Shown piece by piece: positions 49,801 to 63,800 of a DNA stretch of 64,000 nt (positions are counted from its first letter, which is position 1; each line of letters opens with the position of its first letter). The notes below the pieces were generated by a model. The model was given only the letters and a program-made list of their open reading frames with translations, made no database searches and had not been told where the DNA came from. The translations under genes and the position numbers were made by a program. The stretch comes from Scalesia atractyloides (Eukaryota > Streptophyta > Magnoliopsida > Asterales > Asteraceae), in the NCBI GenBank assembly GCA_947069175.1, contig CAMTDV010000013.1, forward strand, positions 29,081,857 through 29,145,856. Direction: 5' to 3'.

Positions 49801-51853
49801 TAATCTTGCTATAGCAGCTGTTACGAATAAGAACAATAGCGTGGATGCTTTTTATAGGAAACAGGCTTTGAAGTTTCTTCGAGTATGCTTATCATCACAG
49901 CTTGATTTGCCTGGCCTTGTGACTGATGATGGGTTAATATCTAAGCACTTATCAACCATTTTGGTACCGTCAGTTGATCCATCTTGGAAAAGATCTGATG
50001 CTTCTGATGTAAAGGTTGGTTTAGTTACAATTGTTTTTTTTTGATTTATTTTATCTTTAGGTTTTTATATGCTGGCAAGTTTTCCTTCCCATTTGATGCT
50101 TATAAACTTATAAACATCCCTTGCAGACTGACTTGGGGGTGAAGACCAAAACACAACTAATGGCTGAGAAATCCGTATTCAAGATCCTTCTCATGACCAT
50201 ATTTGCGGCTAGTGCAGATCCTGATTTAGTTGACCCCAAGGATGAATACGTTGCTAATATTTGCCGCCATTTTGCAATCATATTTCACTTGGAAAGCTCC
50301 TCTACCGACGCTCCTGTTTCAGCCATTCCTGTTGGTGGTCCTTTACTGTCATCCAGCACAAGTAGCAGTTCGAAACAAAGAAACGGTAGCAGCTCAAACT
50401 TAAAGGAACTGGACACGTTGATCTTTCTAGATGCTCTTGTGGAAGTTCTCGCGGATGAAAACCGACTCCATGCGAAAGCCGCCATCAATGCGTTAAATAT
50501 TTTTTCCGAAACCCTTCTATTACTAGCGCGCTCTAAGCATGCTGACGTGCTCATGTCAAGAGGGGGTCCCAGTACACCAATGATCGTGTCTAGTCCATCA
50601 ATGAGTCCTGTTTATTCACCCCCTCCTAGTGTCAGGGTTCCCGTTTTTGATCAACTATTACCTCGTTTATTGCACTGCTGTTATGGATCTACTTGGCAAG
50701 CTCAAATGGGTGGGGTTATCGGTCTTGGTGCCTTAGTGGGGAAAGTCACTGTTGAAACGTTATGCGTTTTCCAAGTGCGTGTTGTAAGAGGACTTGTATT
50801 TGTTCTTAAAAGACTACCTGTTTATGCTGCAAAAGAACAAGAAGAAACTAGTCAGGTGCTGACGCAGGTCCTTCGGGTGGTGAATAATGCTGATGAAGCA
50901 AACAGTGAAGCCCGCAGGCAGAGTTTTCAAGGAGTTGTTGAGTTTCTTGCTTCAGAGTTATTAAATACAAATGCAACTGTAAAAGTCAGTAAAATCGTGC
51001 AGTCGTGTTTGGCACTTTTGGCTAGTCGAACCGGTAGTGAAGTGTCAGAGTTGCTTGAGCCGTTACACCAGCCGTTGCTTCAGTCACTTCTAATGCGCCC
51101 TCTTAGGTCAAAGAATGTTGAACAACAGGTTGGGACTGTGACTGCTTTGAATTTCTGCCTTGCTTTGAGGCCCCCTCTTCTTAAGTTGACTCCGGAATTA
51201 GTCAATTTTGTTCAAGAAGTATTACAGATTGCTGAAGCCGACGAGACTGTGTGGGTTGCAAAGTTTATGAACCCAAAAGTTGTTATGTCGTTGACTAAAC
51301 TCCGTACAGCTTGCATTGAACTTTTATGTACAGCAATGTCATGGGCAGATTTTAAAACTCAAAATCACTCTGAGCTGCGTGCGAAAATTATTTCCATGTT
51401 TTTCAAGTCCTTGACAAGTAGGACACCAGAAATTGTAGCTGTCGCTAAAGAGGGATTGAGACAGGTATATTCATAACATTAGGGTCTTCATTCCTGAAAT
51501 GAAGTAGAATTTTGTGCATTTTGATAATATTGTGTTGAGTTAATTACGTTTTTCTTCCCAATGGTTTGTTGAAAATAACCATTACAGTCCAACAGGTTAA
51601 AAATTACGAAAACAGTACCAGTACTTTCAATTTTGTAACAATTTACGGTCGACCTCCGTTATCCCCATCCAGTTCGTTAAGTGTTTGGTGAAAAGACCAA
51701 AATATCCCTATGCTAAAAAACTAAAAAAAGAGTTGATTACGTTTTTCGTCTCTGTGGTTTGTAGTCCATTAGTTTACATATTGCCAAAGCAGCACCAATA
51801 CTTTCACTTTTGTAACAATTACAGTCCACCTCTGTTAACCCATCCGATTTCCG

Positions 51854-51885
<32 letters not shown>

Positions 51886-54800
51886 GTGAAAAGACATAGT
51901 ATTCTAGTCTTTTCACCAAACACATAACGATATATCGTTAATAGAGGTGGACTGTAATTGTTACAAAAGTGAAAGTAATGGTATTGTTTTGGCAAGTTTT
52001 AAACTAATGGATTGTAATGGTTATTTTCAACAAACCACAAGGACGAAAAACATAATTAACTTATTGTGTTATATGTGGTTAGTATGTATCCTATTCAGCA
52101 ATTAACTTTTGCATCGTATGTGGTGGTGTTATCATTTAGGTAATTTTGCAGCAACGAATGCCGAAAGAACTTCTACAGAGCAGCCTGAGGCCTATATTAG
52201 TTAACTTGGCACATACCAAGAACCTCAATATGCCTCTACTGCAAGGTCTGGCCCGCCTTCTTGAGCTTTTATCGAATTGGTTCAATGTGGCCTTGGGAGG
52301 CAAACTTTTGGAGCACCTGAAGAGATGGCTGGAACCAGAAAAGCTTCAACAGACTCAAAAATCATGGAAAAGTGGCGAAGAACCAAAAATAGCAGCTGGT
52401 GGGTTGTGTTTTTGATACTTAGTACTATAGAATTTATAATTCATATCTGAATATGCTCCTATCAACTTTTAATGCAGCTATCATCGAGCTTTTTCACTTA
52501 CTCCCCAGTGCAGCAGGGAAGTTTCTTGACGAACTTGTAACTTTGACTATTGATTTAGAAGTAGCCCTCCCACCTGGACAGTTTTATAGTGAGATCAACA
52601 GTCCTTATCGTCTTCCACTGACAAAATTCTTAAATCGTTATCACAAGCTGCTGTCGATTATTTTCTTGCTCGATTATGTGAACCAAAATATTTCTGCCGG
52701 TAGAATTTAAACTATTTGACTATTTGTTTACGTTTTTGAGTTTAGATTCCTTTTATTAAAGTTCTCATCTAGGTTAAGTTTTTATGAGCATGATCCAGGT
52801 TAATGTACATCATTCGATCAGATGCGGGTCAGCCCTTGAGGGAAGAACTTGCAAAGTCACCAGAGAAGATACTCTCAAGTGCATTCCCTGAGTTCATTCC
52901 AAAGGCGGATGAGGCATCCATAGCCCAGGGGTCTCCGGAAACTTCTTCATTAGGGGGTATCGGTGATGACAACACTCAACCTCAAACTAACAATTCTAAC
53001 TCCACCGCCCCAAATGTCTTGCCGGATGCTTATTTCCAGGGCCTTGCTTTATAAAAACATTGGTCAAACTCATGCCTGGATGGTTGCAGAGTAACCGCAT
53101 TGTTTTTGATTCACTGGTTCTTTTGTGGAAATCCCCTGCAAGAATCTCACGGCTGCAGAATAAGCAGGAACAGAGTTTGGTGCAGGTGAGTATATATGCA
53201 TCATGGAAACAGATAATATTTTTCATGACTATTATTTTTGATATTGCAACTTTTTTCTACTGTCGTAAAATGCAGGTGAAAGAGAGCAAATGGCTGGTCA
53301 AATGCTTCTTGAACTATTTACGCCATGATAAAACTGAAGTCAATGTGCTGTTTGAAATCCTCTCAATCTTTTTATACCATACACGCATTGACTTTACCTT
53401 TTTGAAGGAGTTTTACATCATTGAGGTATGAGTACTTTGAAAGAGGACGCTTGCTTATGCAACTTTATATACTTTAAATAGAAACAAAAGTTCATATTCG
53501 AAACTTGTCAAATCTGATTGTGTCATTTACTCATTTTCATCTAGGTGGCTGAGGGCTATCCTCCCAGTATGAAGAAAACTCTCCTTTTGCACTTTTTAAA
53601 CATTTTCCAATCAAAACAAATGGGTCACGATCACTTGGTGGTCATAATGCAAATGCTGATTCTTCCAATGCTAGCTCATGCATTTCAGAATGAGCAGACT
53701 TGGGAGGTTATAGATACCGCCATCATCAAAACAATTGTCGACAAGCTTCTGGACCCACCTGAAGAGGTGAATTATTGACCCTTACAACTATTTTCTGTTT
53801 CGAAAACGATAAGGGCACTATACTGATTCCCTATCTTGCATAGGTCTCTGCTGATTATGACGAGCCTTTGAGGATAGAGCTACTACAACTTGCTACTTTA
53901 CTTCTCAAATATCTACAAACTGACCTTGTTCATCATAGGAAGGAACTGATTAAATTTGGCTGGAATCACCTAAAACGTGAAGAGAGTGCTAGTAAGCAGT
54001 GGGCCTTTGTCAACGTATGCCACTTCTTGGAGGCCTATCAAGCTCCAGAAAAGATCATACTGCAGGTTATATTCATGTAAATCAGGCATATTGTGATTAT
54101 TTCACCTAAGATATTCTTATCAGCTGCTAGTTGATAAAACTTGCTTACATCTAGCTGCTTTAGATCTTATCAAATTGAGAAACGTAGTAATTGCAAAACT
54201 AAATTTGCAGGTGTTTGTTGCCCTTCTTAGGACTTGTCAACCAGAGCATAAAATGTTGGTCAAACAAGCCCTTGACATATTAATGCCAGCACTTCCACGT
54301 AGATTACCAATTGGCGATAATTCCCGTATGCCGATTTGGATACGCTACACAAAAAAGATTCTTGTGGAGGAAGGACACTCAATTCCTAATCTCATCCATA
54401 TATTCCAACTCATTGTTCGTCACTCAGATCTTTTCTACAGTTGTAGGGCCCAGTTTGTACCTCAAATGGTCAATTCTCTCAGTCGCCTTGGTTTACCTTA
54501 TACTACTACTGCAGAGAACCGACGACTTGCTATTGAACTTGCTGGGTTGGTTGTCAATTGGGAGAGACAGAGACAAAATGAGATGAAAATAGTCAATGAC
54601 GGTGAAGGAACTAGCCAGAACAACGATGGGTCGAATTTGGTTACTGGTGCTGACTCCACGCGGGCAATAGATGGATCTGCGTTCTCTGAAGATTCAACTA
54701 AGCGGTTAAAGGTTGAGCCTGGTCTTCAATCTCTTGGTGTCATGTCACCTGGTGGGGTCTCCTCAATATCGAATATAGAAACACCCGGACCTACTGGACA

Positions 54801-57800
54801 ACCAGATGAAGAATTTAAGCCGAATGCTGCTATGGAGGAAATGATAATCAACTTTCTGATAAGAGTAAGTTTTCACTTTATAAAAGAGTAAAATGCCATT
54901 TTCGTCCATGAGGTTTGGCTAGTTTTGCCGAGTTTCGTCCAAAGGTTTGTTTTTCCACATCTGGATCCGAAAGGTTTGAAATCTTGCCATTTCATCCGGC
55001 TCGTTAACTTCATTCACTTTCTCTGTTAAGTCAGGGTATTTATGTCTTTTTTAACTTAAAGGGCAATTTGGTCTTTTTCACATTATGCTAAATGCTTGTA
55101 CATAAAGTGATAAAGTAAAAAAACCGAATTGACCTTTAAGTTAACAAAAAAGACGAAACTTAATGAAGAAAAGTGAATGGAGTTAATGAGCTGGATGAAA
55201 ATGGCAAGATTTTAAACCTTTTGGATCCAGATGCGGAAAAACAAACCTTTGGATGAAAGTCATAAAACTGGCCAAACCTCAGGGACGAAAATGGCATTTT
55301 ACTCCTTTATAAAATATGAACTTTTATGAAGATTTATTTAAGGTCAGCTGACAGTTGATTAATATATGCTTAACAGGTAGCCTTAGTGATAGAGCCAAAG
55401 GACAAGGAAGCAAGTCTCATGTATAAGCAAGCTCTAGAGCTCTTATCACAAGCTTTGGAAGTGTGGCCAAACGCTAACGTTAAATTCAATTACTTAGAAA
55501 AGCTTCTAAGCAGCATTCCACCGACCCAGTCAAAGGACCCTTCGTCAGCTCTGGCACAGGGTTTGGATGTGATGAATAAAGTATTGGAGAAACAACCACA
55601 TTTGTTCATCCGTAATAATATCATTCATATTTCTCAAGTAAGCAATAACGCTACATTTAATGTCTTCTGGATTTATGTTTAAAAGGTCTAATCATATTGA
55701 GCGATAACGCTTTGCAGATTCTTGAGCCTTGTTTCAAGTATAAAATGTTAGATGCTGGGAAGTCGTTGTGTTCTTTGTTGAAAATGGTTTTTGTCGCCTT
55801 TCCTTCAGAAGGAACTAGTACCCCGCAGGATGTTAAAGCGTTGAACCAAAAAGTTGAGGAGCTTATACAGAAGCATCTTGCATCTGTCGCAGCTCCTCAA
55901 ACAGCTGGTGAAGATAACTCTGCTTCCATGATTAGCTTTGTTCTGTATATCATACAAACATTAGCAGAAGTGCAAAAGAATGTCATTGATCCTTTCAATT
56001 TGGTCCGTGTTTTTCAACGTTTAGCACGTGATTTGGCATCCGCACCTGGATCTAATGCAAGACAAGTATGCCTTTGATTTTTGATACAATACCAAATTGT
56101 GTTGTATGGGGCTAATTGGTAATAACTAATAATTCCATGTTTCAGAGCCAAAGAACGGACCCGGATTCTGCAGTTAGTTCTTCTCGTCAAGGTGCTGATG
56201 TCGGAATGGTGATCGCAAATCTTAAATCTATCATGAAACTCATTGGTGAAAGGGTCATGCTTGCGCCTGAACTTAAACGGTCAATAACACAAATTCTTAA
56301 CTCCTTGCTCTCTGAAAAAGGAACTGATCATACGGTGCTTCTTTGCATCCTTGATGTAATAAAGGGATGGATTGATAAAGATTTCGGTACGCCTGGAATG
56401 ACTACCACCTCTGCTTCTTTTGTTACTCCAAAAGAAGTTGTATCTTTCCTTCAAAAGCTTTCTCAAGTTGATAAGCAGAATTTTTCCACAACTCTTGAAG
56501 AGTGGGACCGGAAATATCTCGAGCTTCTCTACGGGCTTTGTGCTGATGCGATAAAGTAAGCTCAAAAAATTGTATTTTATATATACAACTATTTTTTTAC
56601 CCGCCGGTTGTGGCGGCGCCATACGCGAAATGATAACGTATAGACTACAATCGACCGGACTCGTTTCTGAACTAAATTTACGTCAAAACGTATGACAACT
56701 CAAATTTATACCGTCGAATCAAAACGTGTTACATTTGACCCGATTGTTTCCAAACAAAATTTACGTCAAAACGTAGTCCAACTCAAAACGTACATAAAAA
56801 CATTTAATAATTGACCTGACTCGTTTGCAAACAAAAAATACGTTAAAGTATAGACGAACTGGAATTTATGCCTACACGTCTATAAAAATAAAAACGTAAA
56901 AAATAATTTTAGGGCAAGCTCTAAACTTTAGAAACTCGAAGGGTTCAAAGTGATATTTACAAAGTTGAAGGGTTACCTTTGACATTATAACAAAGTTTGG
57001 GGGTAGAATGGGTTACATGCCAAAAGTTTGAGGGTTAAAAAGAAGTTAGAAAGTATGGGGGCCTTTTTGTCAAGTTAACAAGTAGGAGGGGCATTTTTGT
57101 CAAGTTAGAAAATTGAGGGGTGATCTTTGTCAATTAGAAAACTTGAGGGGTGATTTTTGTCAAATTATAAAGGTGGTTGGCACCCCTTTCAAATTAAGAC
57201 TTATGTAATATTAGTGCACCCATTAAAGCCTACATCTTTTCAATGATTCACAGGTATCCATTGACCTTGCGCCAAGAAGTTTTTCAGAAGGTAGAGAGAC
57301 GTTTTCTACTGGGGTTAAGAGCAAAGGATCCTGAAATGAGGATGAAGTTTTTCGCTCTTTATCACGAATCTCTTCAGAAAACGCTTTTCACAAGGTTGCA
57401 GTACATTATACAAGTTCAGGATTGGGAGGCTTTGAGTGACGTTTTCTGGCTGAAACAAGGGCTTGATCTTCTTCTTGCAATCTTAGTTGAGAATAAACCG
57501 ATCACACTTCCTCCAAATTATGCCAAGGTTGCGAATCTTCTGGCCGTGGGTTCTCTTCCGGAACATTCCGGAGCACAGTCTATGGTTACCGATGCATCTG
57601 AGGTGGCTGAAGATAATACTCCGTTAACCATTGATTCCCTTGTCGCAAAGCATGCCAAATTTATGAGTGAAATGAGCCGGCTGCAGGTATCAAGTCTTTG
57701 CCATTTAGCAATTTTTTAAGAGTAAAATGCCATTTTTGTCCTGAGGGTTGGTCAATTTTGCGACTTTTGTCCAAAGGTTTGTTTTTTCTGCATCTGGATC

Positions 57801-60800
57801 CAAAAGGTTTGAAATCCTGCCATCTTCATACTGCTCGTTAACTCCATCCATTTTTCTCCGTTAAGTCATGGGTATTTTCGTCTTTTTTGTTAACTTAAAG
57901 GGCAATTCGGTTTTTTTCACTTTATGTACAAGCATTTAAATACCCCTGCTCGAATCCGTTGGATCGAATTGTCCTTTAAGCTAACAAAAAAGATGAAAAT
58001 ACCCCTGACTTAACGGAGAAAAATAAATGAAGTTAACGAGCCGATGAAATGGCAAGATTTCAAACCTTTTGAATCCAGATGCGGAAAAACAAACCTAGGA
58101 AGAAAGTCACAAAACTTGCCAAACCTCAGTGACTAAAATGGCATTTTACTTCTTTATTTTTTTTGCACTTTGCTTAGCCCGTTTTACTCTTTTGCAGGTT
58201 GGTGATCTTGTGATTCCACTGAGAGAACTCGCCCATACAGATGCGAATGTTGCATATCATTTGTGGGTGTTGGTGTTTCCAATTGTGTGGGTGACGTTAT
58301 GTAAGGATGAACAAGTGAAACTTGCTAAGCCGATAATCACTCTCTTGTCAAAAGATTACCATAAAAAGCAACAGGGAAACAGGCCAAACGTGGTGCAAGC
58401 GCTTTAGAAGGACTCCAATTAAGCCACCCGCAACCTCGGATGCCTAGTGAGCTAATAAAGTATATCGGAAAGACTTACAATGCATGGCACAGTGCACTAA
58501 ATCTGTTAGAAAGTCACGTGATGCTGGTTTTGAACGATACAAAATGTTCTGAATCTCTTGCTGAACTTTACCGTTTGCTGAACGAGGAAGATATGAGATA
58601 CGGGCTATGGAAGAAACGATCTACGGCTGAAACACGGGTTGGGCTGTCACTTGTTCAACATGGCTACTGGCAGCGGGCTCAAAGTCTCTTTTACCAAGCC
58701 ATGGTTAAGGCAACCCAAGGCACTTACAATAACACTGTACCAAAAGCCGAGATGTGTCTTTGGGAAGAGCAATGGTTACTTTGTGCGAGTCAACTCAGTC
58801 AATGGGACGTATTGTCAGACTTCGGTAAACTCGTTGATAATTACGAAATTTTGTTTGATAGTCTCTGGAAGCAACCTGATTGGGCGTATTTGAAAGATCA
58901 CGTTATTCCAAAGGCTCAAGTTGAAGAAACCCCAAAGCTTCGTATAATCCATGCGTATTTTTCACTACACGAAAAAAACACAAACGGTGTCAGCGATGCT
59001 GAAAATATCGTCAGTAAAGGTGTCGACCTTGCTTTGGAACAATGGTGGCAGTTACCCGAGATGTCTATTCAAGCAAGAATTCCACTTTTGCAGCAATTCC
59101 AACAACTAGTTGAGGTTCAAGAATCAACACGAGTTATAGTAGATATAGCTAATGGAACCAAACTAGCGGCAAATTCATCTGTTGGTGTACATGGTGGTCT
59201 TTATGCTGATTTAAAAGACATTCTCGAAACATGGAGGCTTAGAACTCCAAATGAATGGGATAATGTGTCCGTTTGGTACGACTTGCTTCAGTGGAGAAAC
59301 GAAATGTATAACGCAGTGATCGATGCATTCAAAGATTTTGCCAACACAAATGCTCAACTTCATCATCTCGGTTACCGTGACAAGGCATGGAATGTCAATA
59401 AACTTGCCCACATTGCCCGCAAGCAGGGTCTTCATGAGGTTTGCGTGACTGTCTTGGAAAAAATGTACGGTCACTCTACTATGGAAGTGCAGGTATAATG
59501 ATTACACTTATTTTATTTAAACTCTTGTTACTGAAGTAGAATCCGAATATAACAAAAACGATGTTTGCAGGAGGCTTTTGTGAAGATTAGGGAGCAAGCA
59601 AAGGCATATCTAGAAATGAAAGGAGAGCTTACAAGTGGTCTTAATTTGATTAACAATACTAATTTGGAATACTTTTCTGTCAAACACAAAGCAGAAATTT
59701 TCCGTATTAAGGGTGATTTTTTGTTGAAGCTACATGATTGTGAAGGAGCTAATCTTTCGTATTCAAACGCCATCAACCTTTTCAAGAACCTGCCTAAAGG
59801 GTGGATAAGCTGGGGAAACTATTGTGATATGGTATCCATATCTTTTATTTAGTGTAAAATGCCATTTTCATCCCTAAGGTTTGGCCTGTTTTGTGACTTC
59901 GTCAAAAGGTTGTTTTTCTGCATCTGGATCCGAAAGGTTTGAAATCTTGCCGTTTTCATCCAGCTCGTTAACTCCATCCATTTTCTTCGCTAATTCAGGG
60001 GTATTTTCGTCTTTTTTGTTAACTTTAAAGTCAATTCGGTCTTTTTCACTTTATCACTTTATGTACAAGCATTTAGCATAATGCAAAAAGACCGAATTGC
60101 CCTTTAAGTTAACAAAGAAGACGGAAATACCCTCGACCTAACGGAGAAAAATGGATGGAGTTAACGAGCCCGATAAACCTTTGGGATCCGGATGCGAAAA
60201 AAAAACCTTTGGACGAAAGTCGCAAAACTAGCCAAACCTCAGGGACGAAAATGACATTTTACTCTTTTATTTATTACTTGGGTTGCTTCTGATCTTGCTA
60301 ATTCGTCAGTCAAATCTTATAATATATTATTTTTCAGGCTTTCAAAGAGACACATGATGAGATTTGGTTGGAGTATGCTGTGAGTTGTTTTCTTCAAGGA
60401 ATTAAATTTGGCATTACTAATTCTAGAAGCCATCTAGCTCGCGTTCTTTACCTTCTTAGCTTTGACACTCCCAATGAGCCTGTGGGAAGATCATTCGACC
60501 AGTACGTTGATCAAATACCTCATTGGGTCTGGCTTTCTTGGATTCCGCAACTATTACTCTCTTTACAAAGATCTGAAGCCCCCCATTGCAAACTCGTTCT
60601 ACTAAAAGTCGCAACCGTTTATCCCCAGGTAAGAGATATATGATTATATTCTCTTGGTTCTTGAACTCACTATAATTTGATTTAATAATTTAATCATTTT
60701 TTTCTTTCTAAATTTTAGGCATTGTATTACTGGCTACGCACGTATTTGCTCGAGCGGCGTGATGTTGCGAATAGATCTGATATCGGTAGAATGGCAATGG

Positions 60801-63800
60801 CTCAGCAAAGGATGCAACAAAACATGACTGGTGGAGCTGATGGGAATTCGAGACAAGCTGGCGGTTCTTCAGCCTCCGACAGTCAAATTCATCAAGGAAC
60901 CCAGTCAACCGGTCTTGTTGATGGCGGTAACTCTCAGGGTCAAGAAGCGGAACGGTCCACAGTTGCTGACAGCAGTGTGCTCGGCGGGAATGAACCGCAG
61001 AATCCTTCCTCCGTTAATGATGGCGGTCAGAATGCTATACGCGTAACTATGCTATGGGTTTAGTTGCTTCTGCCGCTAGTGCTTTTGATGCTGCTAAAGA
61101 TATAATGGAAGCACTTAGAAGCAAACACACACCAACTTGGCCAGCGAACTTGAGGTATAACTAGACTTAGAGTGAGCACGGTTCGGTTTTTGTAGTAAAA
61201 CCAAAACCTTAACCGAAATGTTCAGTTTTCTGTAATTTCGGTTCATGGAACCAAATTACGTTAGATTCAAAAATAAAAAGTGTAATCCATGATTCAAGAA
61301 TCTTTCTTAGATGTTTACATTTAAGTTATTATATTTAATTTTTTTAATTAACATTGTTCACATAAACCTAACCTTCTAATCTATTTTTATGTTTCACGAA
61401 AGTTTCTAATAAGACATTTTTCTTATATAATACTTTGAAAATCATTTAATTTATATGTCAAATTTTGTTATTTCTTGTAGGCAATGGACAAATCATTTCA
61501 AAGATAGATAAACATTAACATGTTTTCATTATAAATAGTTAACATTCAAGAATAAAACTAATATAATTCCTAAATCAATATATAACGAACATTAAGGAAA
61601 AATGAATTTTTAGGTTTTTCAGTCTGGTTCTCAACAAATGTAAAACCGTAAATTTTGTTTTTTTTGTGCGATCTGATTTTTTTCGGTTCAGTTAAGTCGT
61701 TTTTTTTTCGGTTTTGGTGAAGAGTTATTTTCTAATCTAATAGGTTAACCGTTGACATTTGCAGAGTCTGCTGACGGAGATAGGTTCAAGATTTGTGACT
61801 CTACCAGAGGAGCGGTTACTGGCGGTGGTTAATGCTCTACTCCATCGTTGTTATAAGTATCCAACCGCCACAACTGCGGAGGTTCCACAGTCTCTTAAAA
61901 AGGAGCTCTCGGGTGTTTGCAGGGCCTGTTTTTCAGCAGATGCTGTTAACAAACATGTTGAGTTTGTTAGAGAATACAAACAGGAGTTTGAACGTGATCT
62001 TGATCCCGAAAGTGCTGCTACGTTCCCCGCCACCCTATCCGATCTCACCGAAAGACTTAAACACTGGAAAAACGTTCTCCAAGGCAACGTCGAAGACCGG
62101 TTCCCAGCTGTATTAAAACTCGAGGAAGAAAGTCGTGTGTTGCGTGACTTCCATGTGGTTGAAGTCGAGGTTCCAGGACAGTACTTCACTGATCAAGTAC
62201 GTTAAAAGCTGACGGCTGTCGTATATACATTATACCATTTACAATATATGTTTGACCCTTTTTTGTTGTCATTTCACTGCAGGAAGTTGCACCGGATCAT
62301 ACCGTGAAGCTAGACAGGGTAGCGGCAGATATCCCGATCGTGCGTAGGCATGGCAGCAGTTTCCGACGTTTGACTCTTATAGGCTCAGACGGGTCCCAAC
62401 GTCATTTTATTGTCCAGACATCTTTGACACCGAATGCTAGAAGTGATGAAAGAATATTACAACTTTTCCGTGTGATGAATCGCATGTTTGATAAGCACAA
62501 AGAATCAAGACGCCGCCACATCAGCATTCACACACCAATTATCATTCCTGTTTGGTCTCAGGTGCGGATGGTAGAAGATGACTTAACATACAGTACCTTT
62601 CTGGAGGTATACGAGAACCATTGTTCGAGAAACAATAAAGAGGCTGACCAACCGATCGCTTATTTTAAGGAGCAGTTAAACCAAGCGATCTCGGGCCAAA
62701 TATCAGCGGAAACCGTAGTAGACCTTCGTCTTCAAGCATACAACCACATTACAAAAGATTATGTGTTTGACAATATATTCTCACAATACATGTACAAAAC
62801 ACTGTTGAGTGGAAATCACATCTGGGCTTTCAAGAAGCAATTTGCCATCCAGCTGGCACTTTCGAGTTTCACATCTTTCATGCTATCAGATAGGCGGAAG
62901 ATCCCCTAATAAAATACTGTTTGCTAAGAACACCGGGAAAATATTCCAAACGGATTTTCATCCAGCTTATGATGCCAATGGTATGATTGATTTTAACGAA
63001 CCCGTGCCTTTTCGGTTGACTAGAAACTTGCAGGCGTTTTTCTCTCATTTTGGTGTCGAGGGCCTCATCGTGTCTTCCATGTGTGCGTCAGCACAAGCTG
63101 TTGTTTCCCCAAAGGTAACTTATTATTTTTTTAGAGTAAAATGCCACATTCGTCCCTGAGGTTTGCTCCGTTTTGCGACTTTCGTCCAAATTTTTGTTTT
63201 TCCGCATTTGGATCCAAAAGGTTTGAAATCTTGCCATCTTCATCCGGCTCATTAACTCCATCCATTTTTTTCTGTTAAGTCAGGGGTGTTTCCTTCTTTT
63301 TTGTCAACTTAAAAGGAAATTTGTTCTTTTTCACTTAATGTAAAAAGACCAAATACCCCTGAAAAAGATCGAATTGCCCTTTAAATTAACAACAAAAAAA
63401 AAAAAAAACGGAAATACCCCTGACTCAACCGAGAAAAATGGATGGTAGCCGGATAAGAATGGCAAGATTTCAAACCTTTTGGATCCAGATTCGGAAAAAC
63501 AAACCTTTAGACGGAAGTTGCAAAACTGAGCAAACCTCAGGGACGAAAATCGCATTTTACTCTTTTTTTAATAATAACTGTAGCCTATATATATATATAT
63601 ATAAGCAACTGACATTTGACTCTATTTGGTCTTACATGGTGTGATTTGCAGCAAAGTCAACATTTATGGCATCATTTAGCTATGTTTTTCCGTGATGAGC
63701 TATTATCTTGGTCATGGAGAAGACCTCTTGGAATGCCATTGGCCCCGGTTGTCGGTGGTGGTAGTTTGAACCCTGTTGAGTTCAGACAAAAGATCACGAC

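Larger units (their letters stand above)
44336..56555 (+). other. TRA1 HEAT-repeat region (exons 2-23)
   Basis: Long alpha-helical HEAT repeats form the ring that binds activators in TRA1. Recognisable landmarks are LRNIIIEILNRLPHSEVLRP (exon 2), IMEPRDLMDMFSLCMPELFE (exon 12), SSNLKELDTLIFLDALVEVL (exon 13) and MPIWIRYTKKILVEEGHSIP (exon 20). Exons 13 and 17-24 read without a break. A low-complexity Ser-rich loop lies in exon 13 and an acidic/Ser-rich loop with KRLKVEPGLQSL in exon 20. Repeat boundaries cannot be set by eye. Confidence 0.85.
57254..61154 (+). other. TRA1 FAT domain region (exons 24-28)
   Basis: The FAT helical domain precedes the kinase fold in all PIKKs. Landmarks are GLRAKDPEMRMKFFALYHES, AYHLWVLVFPIVWVTL, LWEEQWLLCASQLSQWD, DILETWRLRTPNEWDN, ARKQGLHEVCVTVLEKMYGH and LLKLHDCEGANLSYSNAI. 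Exon 28 carries a Gln/Ser/Gly-rich linker (QQRMQQNMTGGADG) and two of the frame lesions. Confidence 0.8.

Noticed and set aside
49254..49836. Minus-strand frames opposite TRA1 exon 12
   Set aside because: Antisense shadows of a well-conserved exon.
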